Source of the DNA: Vibrio thalassae
Lineage (GTDB): Bacteria; Pseudomonadota; Gammaproteobacteria; Enterobacterales; Vibrionaceae
Length of the DNA: 64,000 nt
Direction of reading: 5' to 3'
Assembly: GCF_900089835.1 (NCBI RefSeq)
Contig: NZ_OANU01000002.1
Coordinates: 62,001-126,000 of the forward strand
Below are positions 34,249 to 42,769 of the stretch, piece after piece (the first letter of the stretch is position 1; the number at the start of each line of letters is the position of its first letter). The position numbers and the translations under genes are program-made. Below the pieces are notes generated by a model. The model searched no databases. It had not been told where the DNA came from and was given only the letters and a program-made list of their open reading frames with translations.

Positions 34249-37200
34249 CAATTAATCCCCTTGTATTGGCTGGTAAGTTTTTCAAGTCTATTTGCAAGTG
34301 GAGCTAACAAAGTGTGATAGGAGTACGGATCCCCTAGCTCTTCATTTACCTCCCCAAGAACATCCAAATCTTCAAATTTCTCATGGACCAAACGAGCAAA
34401 GCGGCTTCGTGCATGTTCAGAGAACATTGGCTTTAGCTGCATAGTTTTTCGGACCAAATCTAGTGCTTCATCTCTATTATCACTAATCAACCGTTCAAAC
34501 GACGCGGCCATTCTTCGCTCTCCATCTGCATCATCAAACTCATCGGAAGCTAGTCGTAGCACACCACTCAAGTAGTTCAAGAATGCATTATCTTTGTATG
34601 ACTCTAGAAATCGAGAAAGCTGACCTCGTAGGATCGTCATTTTCTCGCTGCCTACTAGATGTTCCGTGCCATCATCTTCATCAGTTTCAAAAAATACTGA
34701 TGGCCACATATTCGCCGACACAGAATTCTCAGCCATATTGAGCAGAAGTTGGCTCGACTTGTCGTGCCTGAAATAACCCTCTAGCTTCTCCTTAAATTCT
34801 TTGTCATCCATTCTGCCTTCAGCGAATAAACTACATTGTTCATAAACGTTCTTCTGTGACTGGCGACGGTTGTAGACAAAATGATCATAGGACCAGAGTA
34901 AAAGAACTAGAAAGATAAATTGCGATTTATCGATAGACCCTTTTCTCAGCTTGTCGCAGAGAATTTTGTAGTACTGGTTATCACTACTAAACACATCCGC
35001 GAACTTGAATTCAGGATCGTACTTTCTGACGGTATGCTCAAGTTTCTTTTCCAAACTTTCTTCTGATAGGCACTGGAACTCGACATAGAGCGTGCCATTA
35101 AAAAAATCTTCGATTACCCAGTCAGAGACAATACCTAATTGAGAAAGACGGTAGATAGCCTTTTCCAATTTAAACTTTTCCGTACCAAACTGTCTGGCAG
35201 TAATGGTCACCGTGTTGTGTTCCTGATTGTACTTAAAGAATTCGTATACGTTTGCCATCAACTTGAACTCATCATTGACTGTGTCCAAGCCGTTTGTCAT
35301 CAGGAATAGATTTGTGTTCAGGTCGCTATCGCGACTCAATGACTTCACGTACTCCTTCAGATCTTTGACATTCGTGCTAGCGTCCCAAATCTTGTCGAGA
35401 ACAACTGAATTGGGCTCTTTTGTGAGAAGCACATAGCAATCTGCGGGTACTTCCTTGAATAGTTTTTTATCTCGCCCAGCCCTGCCTGCTTCCTGATACA
35501 AGGCCTCCATCGACCCAGGTATTCCGAAGTGAACCGTATAGGCAATATTCCCCTTATTCACGCCCATTCCGAATGCCTTAGTGGCAGTAAGTAGGCGGTA
35601 TTTATTTTCTTTAAATTCGTCTTGAACTTGGCGCTTATACCTATCGAAAGCCTCTCCCTGCAATCCACCCATTTTCGGAGCCGACCCCGAAAAATATCTA
35701 ACATCCATCTTCAAGAGTGTTGAAATTCGGCCCGCTAAGCTATGACACCCCTTAGCTCCGTTGACGGTAGGTGTGAATATGATCCCCGCCTTATTGCCGT
35801 CTTCCCCATCGGAATTCCATTTACCCTCCATTTCAGAAACAAGATCGACGACTGCATCACCTTTACGGCCTTTATCGTCGATAACGTGGAATGAGAGTTC
35901 CTCGCGACTGAAGTCCATTGGGGTACGGACAAAATCATCGGGGATATCAAACTCTGTTTGAATATCCTTTAAGACGTTAACTGATGCTGTTGCCGTTAGG
36001 CCTATATAACTTGCACTGGGAGCAAACCGTTCGATTGTATTTGCCAGGTTCAGGTAAGATGTTCTGAAATCATGCCCCCACTCAGACAAACAGTGAGCTT
36101 CATCGATCACCGCGTAGGCAAACGAGAGATCTAGTCCTATAGCCGACATCTCTTTTCTAAACGCATGAGTTTGGAATCGCTCAGGCGATATGAATACGAA
36201 AAAGTACTTACCACGTCCGAAATCTCTCTGAACTTTGGCTTTCTCTCCTGCCTTCAAATCACTGGTAATAAAATTGCTTCGAGTGAAGCCGATGCTATCC
36301 AAATCGGCTTTCTGGTCATACATCAAACTCTTAATCGGACACACAACAAAGCTAACGGCTGGTTGCAGAATCGCAGACAACTGGTAACAAATCGACTTAC
36401 CCGAACCTGTAGGCAACAATCCTATTGTGCCATTTCTCGAAAGTGCAGATCCTATGATACCAACTTGACCTTCCCTGAAATCTACATCCTCTAGGTATGG
36501 TAGAAACATGTTGCTGAGGAAGTATCTCAGAGACTCTCGCTGCTCGCTGCCTGGGCTAAGGTCTAGCTTATAGGCAATAGGATCTCTGCATGAAAGCTCA
36601 AAAAAGTCATAGTCAATCAATTGACTGGTTTCTATTGAAACAGCATCAGAATCTTCGAAGTATCGATAGAAATCGAAGTAATCCGTTCGTGAATATATGA
36701 CGTCTTGGTTAACTTGAAAGGAATCGTCATAACGCTCCAGTGAGCTGAAGTCGATGAATATATTTTCACCTGACCGTTCGCTCGGAAGCTCATCTGATTC
36801 GATCAGCGCAACCTCAATTCGCTTTTCTTCAATGCCGATGAGACGAAAGAGATTCGATAACAAATCGTTCAGGTCGTCTAGTGCCGCTTCAGCAAAATCA
36901 GTTCCATCACGATTGACTACGAATAGTTTTTTCAACTCCCCTAGTCTGATCTGACCGCGCTCAAGAAGCTCTAATAACAGTATCTGGAAACGCAACGCCG
37001 AGGTCAGCCTCAATCGCGAGTCAGTAACATCGACTCCATTTTCGTAAGCCTCTTGGTAATTCAATAAAGAAATACCATTAGGAGGCGTTAGGACACCATT
37101 TCGCTCTAGACCATCAACGATCTGAATTTGAGAAATAATCGAATTTATCTTACTGATAAATGACTGGTTCTCAGATGCCAGTTCTTGAACAGTGAATCGA

Positions 37201-38393
37201 ACAGTCTTCAGTCCCAGGCTTTCGGTAAACGCATCCCTCATTTTATCTAAATGCTGAGAATTTTGGTGCTGCTGACCATCTATCTCAATAATTAAACCAA
37301 CTTGAGGAATGTAAAAATCTACCTGTCGGTTCTGAAATTGTTCAACGTAGACCTGAGTCATATCGTAAATCTGGACTTCAGGGAGCATTAGTTGTTTTAC
37401 AAAAATGTACTTACCGAAATACTTCGGTATCAGCTCATCAAAAAACCTTTTCGCTGGGTAGTTTCCTGACTGTTTGTGGCCTCGAATCAATCTATTCCAA
37501 AAAACCGGCTTATCTGACACAAGAGCCTGAGCTGATGTATTAAGAACGTTATGATCCAGTTCAATGCCAAATGCCTTCCTCAGCTTCCGCGATGCTATTG
37601 TTGGCTTCCCTCTCTGGAGCATGTTCTTAAGAACTTGAATTGCGCCAAATAGCTGACCAGACGCTGCTTCAGACAAGATCGAATACTGGAGAAGATTATG
37701 GAAAATGAAGTTATGGTTGGTTCTCGCGTAGTTAGCAGAAAACTTCTTGCTTACAAGCCTGCTACTAGACTTCAGCTTGCCATATCCAGATTGCTCATTT
37801 TCATCTGCCAGCGAGTCGATGATTGGGTTGTACAAATCTGAAAACAGTTGGTTATTGTGTTGTTGTTCTCGGCTGTCAGTGCCTAGCTCCAATCTATAGA
37901 GAGTTTTAACCAACGTAAAAATGTAAATACTTGAATTCGGAAAATCTTGAGATAGACAGCGTGTTATCTCATCAGTTGTAGCCCCCGAAGTTAATACGTC
38001 GTCAACGATCAGAAATGTCGGATTTGAATTAGCTTCTATTGAATCAACATCGGCTTTATAAGCACCTCTGACCTGCTGGAGTCTTTGTGCTGCAGTGCAA
38101 TTAGTCGATTTATCTAATACGTGATCTTTCTCTAATATCTTAGGTTGGTAAGAAGCCCCTAAAGCAACAGCCAGCGATTTGCACAAGGTATCTAATGCTT
38201 TTTCGCCATCTTCAACCCTAAGCTCAGCATGACCTAACGCTCGGACAACAATATCTATGGCTGGGAATGAAGGAGCTAGCTCAACACTCTTGTTAACCCA
38301 GCGGCGTACAGAAGGATTCTTGTTATCTTTGAAAGACCAAACTTCCTGTTTGATACCATCTAAATAAAATCCCAGATGAAGTTTATTTCCAGA
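34245..38393 (-). pseudogene. PRTase-nuclease-RecQ helicase part of a larger gene, cut by an IS200-type element
   Basis: An open frame of about 1,380 residues with no credible own start: its first possible codon (TTG 38402) lies in the IS end. Counting from that TTG, domains are a phosphoribosyltransferase with PRPP loop FLIVDDVLTSGATTD (about 130-144), a Vsr/DUF559-type nuclease (VDFYIPQVGLIIEIDGQQH, 361-379), and a RecQ-like SF2 helicase with LLPTGSGKS (662-670), DEAHCLSEWGHDFR (767-780), GLTATAS (801-807) and QEAGRAGRD (970-978). The HAD gene on the other side of the IS is in the same frame, so the ancestral product was probably one HAD-PRTase-nuclease-helicase protein. The helicase part is intact. 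Confidence 0.8.
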
Positions 38394-39002
38394 TTGAATC
38401 AAAACTACCGGTGAAACCGGTAGTATGATGAAAGCCCCTAGAAGGGGCTATGTTTTATAAGCCCGAGAGTCGCAACTGCTCTTGGCGTTTTTCTTCCGAC
38501 TCCTGATTACGTATGTATTCACGAATCATCTGTTCATCGAGTCCTACTGTGCTAACACAGTAACCTCTTGCCCAGAATTTTCTCCCAGTAAAGTTACGTT
38601 TTACCTGCATATAGTCGCGGAAAATTCTTATTGCTGATTTTCCTTTCAAAAAGCCAACAGTATTGGCCACGCTATACTTTGGTGGAATCATCAAGAGCAT
38701 ATGGATGTGATCTTTCATCGCATAACCCTCAACCAATACTACCCCTTGCTGTCTACATAACTCTCTTAAGATTTTTCCGATATCTCTACGCAATGAACCA
38801 TAAATCGCTTTCTTTCGATATTTTGGAACAATCACAACGTGATATTTGCAATAATGTTTAACGTGAGCTTGGCTCTGCCAGTCTCTCATATGACCTCCTT
38901 TGAACTTGCCGGTTCTATAAAGGAGGTCATTTTCCCATCGATGCACGCTGTTACGGCAGAGCCTTTTCGAGTCACACCGCCAGAGGCGGTGGTTTACCAA
39001 GT
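38394..39002 (-). mobile_element. IS200/IS605-family element (about 609 bp)
   Basis: Encodes one Y1 transposase and has subterminal hairpins at both ends: CACCGCC-AGA-GGCGGTG (about 38976-38992) at the left end and CTACCGGT-GAA-ACCGGTAG (38404-38423) at the right end. A second stem, AGCCCC-TAGAA-GGGGCT (38434-38450), follows the transposase gene as a terminator. I propose these borders because they place TTCAA at the right tip, like other IS605-type ends, and their removal restores one reading frame. There are no target duplications, as expected for this family. Confidence 0.75.
38455..38889 (-). CDS. tnpA: IS200-type Y1 transposase TnpA
   Basis: 144 residues from ATG 38889, with AAAGGAGG just upstream; the longer frame begins outside the element. 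The HUH motif is HIHMLL, preceded by KYHVVIVPKYRKK, and the catalytic tyrosine lies near REYIRNQE. It is full length with no frameshift, so the element may still be mobile. It has no TnpB gene, as in true IS200 members. Confidence 0.95.
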   Translation of the reverse strand: MRDWQSQAHVKHYCKYHVVIVPKYRKKAIYGSLRRDIGKILRELCRQQGVVLVEGYAMKDHIHMLLMIPPKYSVANTVGFLKGKSAIRIFRDYMQVKRNFTGRKFWARGYCVSTVGLDEQMIREYIRNQESEEKRQEQLRLSGL

Positions 39003-39530
39003 TTCAATTAACTCAGAACGTTCGGTTGTTGCTGAGCTCAGCATCGAATTTTTTCCAATAAGCTCGGAGAGATTGATTACTCCCTTATGTGACGAATCGA
39101 TCTCCGAGGCTGAACCCCAATCTACTGAGAAAAACTCAACTCCTGCATTGGAAGCAGCGTCTCGATCTAGGTTGCTATCTCCTAAATAAATTGACTCGTC
39201 GGCGCTAACACCGAAGTAATCGAGAATACGAGTAACGCCTTCAGGGCTCGGCTTATGTTGCGTTACATCATGGTAAGCTACTACATAATCAACAGTGATA
39301 CTGAAGTGTTTGAGTAGCCCCTGAACGTAGTTCGAAGGCGCATTCGAGAAAATAGCAACCTTGATTCCAACCGACCGAGCCGTTGTAACAAGGCCGACAA
39401 CGTCCTGATAGATGTCACATCCATTAAAGTACCTGGGTATGTCTCTCCATCGGCCAGCTGACCGAAGTGGTTCGAGGCTTGATGTATCAATAAGCGTGTC
39501 ATCAAGATCGAGGACGATAACCTTTATCAC
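38994..39530 (-). pseudogene. HAD-hydrolase N-terminal part of the split PRTase/RecQ gene
   Basis: 178 residues as it stands. The HAD motifs are complete: VLDLDDTLIDT (I), IFSNAPS (II), HKPSPEG with the motif III Lys, and YLGDSNLDRDA (IV). GTG 39530 overlaps the DprA-like stop as GTGA. The last two residues and the stop codon come from the IS left end; removing the IS continues the frame into the PRTase domain. The HAD domain may still fold alone. HAD-PRTase pairs with DprA-like partners recall the ShosTA phage-defence toxin-antitoxin type. Confidence 0.75.
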
Positions 39531-40492
39531 AACAGGCCACCGTTTTCTTTCAACGACCCAAATGAACTCGCGATATCTAATAATTGAAGTCGAATATCTT
39601 CATAAGATTCGCTCGTGTAGGGTATCGCTCTTCCTTCGTCAACTAGCTGTTGAGTTCCAGAAATTGCCTTGATAGTAAGATCTGGATACTTGGCTTTATG
39701 TGCGTCAGGAACGAAGACAGGACGCATCATAGAGATAGCAGATTTTATTGCGTGCATCGTCCCACCATTTATCGAAGTTTCAATAGCAAAGACGGCTGTA
39801 GATAAACCTGCTTGTATCCTGTCTCGCTTAGCAAAGAACGCAGGTATTGCTTTGGTCCCTGGTGCATTCTCTGCAACTAGAAGTCCGCCCCTATCCAAAA
39901 TTTCCTTAGCGAGTTCCCGATTACTTGCGGGAGAAATAGACTCCACATCGACAAGAACAGAAATTGTTGGTGCTTTGGCGTCTAATGCCGCGCGATGAGC
40001 AATTGTATCGATACCCAGTGCAAGTCCACTGACTATCGTGAAGCCATAAGTCGCAAACTTTTGAATAGTTTTAATCGTTATGGTTTCCCCCTTGGGGGTG
40101 TTTTCACGGGTGCCTACAACGGCTAATGACAGCCTATTATCTAAGAGATTCAGATTGCCTTTGCAGTAGAGAAAGGGTGGAGGTTTCGGGAGACCGTATA
40201 ACGAAATTGGATAGGTTTTCGTACCGAAGAGAACAATCTCAACACCTTTATTCTTGAACGAATCAATCTCAGCTTGTACTTCGTCCCTGAGAGCTTGGAA
40301 GTTCCCAGTATCTAAGAAGCTTTCAAGAGTTGCTCGAGATTTACCGTTTGATATTCTTAGATTGGAGGAGTGGTGTGCCAGTTCTTCGAGTGTTGCCACT
40401 CCGCTATACGCTGAAAATTTTAAGATGTACAGAACAGTTTCATCACCAACGTGCATTAACCTCTTGATAACAAGAGCATCTACAATGTTCAC
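39527..40492 (-). CDS. DprA/Smf-like protein, candidate antitoxin/sensor
   Basis: About 321 residues from GTG 40492 (GGAG five bases upstream; another GTG at 40498 is possible). The Rossmann-like DprA core is present: LAVVGTRENTPKGE, IVSGLALGIDTIAHRAAL, FFAKRDRIQAGLS and NGGTMHAI. Housekeeping DprA loads RecA on single-stranded DNA. A DprA-like protein next to a HAD/PRTase protein matches the ShosA/ShosT arrangement, in which it acts as antitoxin. First gene of the operon. Confidence 0.8.
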   Translation of the reverse strand: MNIVDALVIKRLMHVGDETVLYILKFSAYSGVATLEELAHHSSNLRISNGKSRATLESFLDTGNFQALRDEVQAEIDSFKNKGVEIVLFGTKTYPISLYGLPKPPPFLYCKGNLNLLDNRLSLAVVGTRENTPKGETITIKTIQKFATYGFTIVSGLALGIDTIAHRAALDAKAPTISVLVDVESISPASNRELAKEILDRGGLLVAENAPGTKAIPAFFAKRDRIQAGLSTAVFAIETSINGGTMHAIKSAISMMRPVFVPDAHKAKYPDLTIKAISGTQQLVDEGRAIPYTSESYEDIRLQLLDIASSFGSLKENGGLL

Positions 40493-41087
40493 ATCCACTC
40501 CAAAAACACGACAAATTCTAGTCCATTGACCACAAATTTACTTGTATTCGACCGAAAACACAATAAATCCAATCTCTATAAGTAGATATACCCGACGGCA
40601 AAAGTGCTTTAATTGAACTAATAGTACCTAGTAGCTCGATCAAGGCTGGCAGTTTCTTATTGTCGGAATGAGTATTTTGAAACAATCTGCATTTGGTATC
40701 AGCTGTGACCAAGGAAAGAAAATAGCAGTCGGGGCAATGGCGATATAAATTAGTGTTTATATCGATACACAATTTAGTTGAAAATGCCCTCCTGAAAATT
40801 AAGAAATACCTAGAAGCAGGGCAACCGCATGAGTAGATGATTTGTAAATCAAAACCACCATTCTTGTTAAATATCCAAGAGTTGAGCTGTGTAAGTCTAG
40901 ATTTATGTGGTCAAGAAACAAACAGGTATAAAAGAAAAACACCTTCAAACAATTATCTCACAGTTAATAATTTGTGAAAGTTAACATTAATTCAACTCAT
41001 GCGCTCGCCCTGTACCTAGAAGTGACTACACGGTATGAAAAATTAGCAATAAATTATGAAAGTGTCGTTGCTGCAGAAGTTTAACAC
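40493..41087. other. Gene-poor A/T-rich interval upstream of the DprA-like operon
   Basis: About 600 bp where I see no supported gene. An 84-codon leftward ORF (40518-40772) has no ribosome-binding site or family resemblance. It presumably holds the operon promoter and the junction with the flanking direct repeat. Confidence 0.4.
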
Positions 41088-41178
41088 GCGGTGCCTTCAA
41101 CCGAAGACGATATCACTGAAGAGGAAACAGATAACCCCGCCAACTAGGCTCCCTCAACCAGCCCCTCTCGAAGGGGCT
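41088..41178. repeat. Direct repeat, right copy (remnant 3' end of an AcaB-like gene)
   Basis: Matches 32636-32735: the last codons, stop and terminator of the AcaB-like gene without its 5' part. The hairpin is followed by TTTTTT, so this copy keeps the intact terminator. With the left copy it brackets about 8.4 kb of cargo. Confidence 0.9.
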
Positions 41179-41183
41179 TTTTT
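41158..41183 (+). terminator. Intact terminator in the right repeat copy
   Basis: AGCCCC-TCTCGA-GGGGCT followed by TTTTTT. Confidence 0.8.
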
Positions 41184-41224
41184 AACTCAGATAGTATCCC
41201 AAAACTCTCTGTTACTTCTCAAGT

Positions 41225-41281
41225 GTAATTACAGTTGACTTAAAATGTAATGATCATTACTATAATTGTAATCAACATTAC
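41225..41281. promoter_or_regulatory. Palindrome array upstream of the 41297 gene
   Basis: GTAATTAC (41225-41232), the perfect 14-bp GTAATGATCATTAC (41247-41260) and GTAATCAACATTAC (41268-41281) share GTAAT/ATTAC half-sites. The last two centres are 21 bp apart, two DNA turns. The arrangement suggests autoregulation by the adjacent protein. Confidence 0.55.
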
Positions 41282-41296
41282 TTATGAGTGTCAGCA

Positions 41297-42070
41297 ATGC
41301 AAATTGAACTATCGCAAGAAACTTACCTTCGCCTTGGTAAACACGTAATAGGATTTGAGACACCGGATAACGTTATCTGTAGGCTTCTTGATTTCTATGA
41401 ATCCAGAACGGTGACTGGAAAACCAGAATTGGTATTTATTCCAAGTGAAGATGAATTTAGGCAATGCTTGATAAATCAAAAGCAAGCTTGGAAGGTTTTT
41501 CAATATGCTGATGGCCGAGTCTCAACTGAAGAATGGTCGGCTCAGCAATTTGGAGAGCATTCTAACCTTAAAGCCAATATTTGGTCTGGAGCCTTGAGAG
41601 GCTGGAAAAATAAAGGAATCGTTAGATTAACATTGACGACAGAAAAGCCTGAGGGTGAAGCTTTTAGATTGTTAAAACATTCAGAGGATGTGGATATGGT
41701 GGAGCTACGAGTTGGAAAATTGATTAAAGAACACATTGATGCAATTATCGGTTTTTGCAGCCAAACAGCAGAGCATTTAGAGTTATTGAAAAACATTGAC
41801 TGGTGCAAAGAACACTTTGGTATATCTTTCCCATTGATCATGATTTCAACGGAAGCGTCCAAAAATTATCATGAAAGGTATTGGGTCAAAGAGTATTCAA
41901 TTAATGGTCAATCATACCGTTTCTGTAGTCAGTTTGGAGGCAATAACGCAGTAGGGACTAAAACATTGTCTGAATACCATGGTGAGAAATTTCTAGCTTA
42001 CTTAAAAAAATTTAATTTACTAAATCCAGCTTATACGGATCAGCAAATTCGTTTTATTGTAAAAAGTTAA
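41297..42070 (+). CDS. Cargo protein with RHH/SeqA-like N-terminus, unknown function
   Basis: About 257 residues from ATG 41297. The first 35 residues (QIELSQETYLRLGKHVIGFETPDNVICRLLDFYES) look like a ribbon-helix-helix or SeqA-type N-terminus with its strand, helix, helix order. The remainder is not recognised and contains VSTEEWSAQQF and YWVKEYSINGQSYRFCSQFGG. The palindrome array directly upstream fits a self-regulating DNA-binding protein. It is followed within ten bases by a second unknown gene. Low G+C content suggests recent acquisition. Confidence 0.6.
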   Translation: MQIELSQETYLRLGKHVIGFETPDNVICRLLDFYESRTVTGKPELVFIPSEDEFRQCLINQKQAWKVFQYADGRVSTEEWSAQQFGEHSNLKANIWSGALRGWKNKGIVRLTLTTEKPEGEAFRLLKHSEDVDMVELRVGKLIKEHIDAIIGFCSQTAEHLELLKNIDWCKEHFGISFPLIMISTEASKNYHERYWVKEYSINGQSYRFCSQFGGNNAVGTKTLSEYHGEKFLAYLKKFNLLNPAYTDQQIRFIVKS

Positions 42071-42079
42071 GAGAAATTT

Positions 42080-42607
42080 ATGAATGCGTTTGAGGCAATG
42101 AGTGAACTAGCTTCACAAGAAAAATGGTGCTGGAATTTAAACTGTACCACCTGTGGTCAACTTCATTTTCGATTTGGTCTAGTTGAACTAACTCGGGGTA
42201 AACACCCTCTTGAAGATAATTGGTTGGTGAAAAAACAAAAAACAAATTACTCAGTTAAAATTGGGCAATTCCCCTATACTTTTACTCCAGAACAACAGCG
42301 TAAAATAGTTGATATCTGCATAACTGCCGACCTAGTAAAGATTTCAAAAAACTGCGTATTTCCTGATTGGCTTGGGTATCTTGGTCTAGTATTAACATTT
42401 ACAAAAAGTGATCCTTTGCTATACAAGAAGCTTTGCACAGTCTGGTCAAGTCAACTAGCAAGAATGGTTCGAACGGATTCACTTATTTATAAAAAGCTTA
42501 ACGATGCAGCATTAGGAGTTTCCGTTTTAGACATCAAAGATCTAGAGCATTGTGAGAATAACATCATTTCTCAACATAAATATTTTGCTAGGGTTTCTAG
42601 TCGCTGA
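42080..42607 (+). CDS. Cargo protein of unknown function, second gene of the pair
   Basis: A 175-residue soluble protein. A single CTTCGQLHF (Cys-X2-Cys) lies near the N-terminus; the rest is helical with no motif I can name. It starts ten bases after the preceding gene, so the two probably form one transcript. It ends the cargo zone, about 160 bp before the traN stop. Confidence 0.6.
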   Translation: MNAFEAMSELASQEKWCWNLNCTTCGQLHFRFGLVELTRGKHPLEDNWLVKKQKTNYSVKIGQFPYTFTPEQQRKIVDICITADLVKISKNCVFPDWLGYLGLVLTFTKSDPLLYKKLCTVWSSQLARMVRTDSLIYKKLNDAALGVSVLDIKDLEHCENNIISQHKYFARVSSR

Positions 42608-42769
42608 TATTTGCACTTAAAAAATCATATCCGCATCAAGTATTGAAACATCCTAGAAGAAAAATCATAGCAACCACAAAGCGCTAAAATGGTTACCTTA
42701 AGGCGCATTTTGCTCATTAAAGTAACCAATATGGAACATTATTGGCGCAGCTTTTTTATAAGGACGAGC

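Noticed and set aside
40518..40772. 84-codon leftward ORF
   Set aside because: No ribosome-binding site, no recognisable motif, A/T-rich random composition; probably chance.
41056..41238. 60-codon ORF over the right direct repeat
   Set aside because: It reads the repeat in a different frame from the AcaB-like gene and is a by-product of that duplication.
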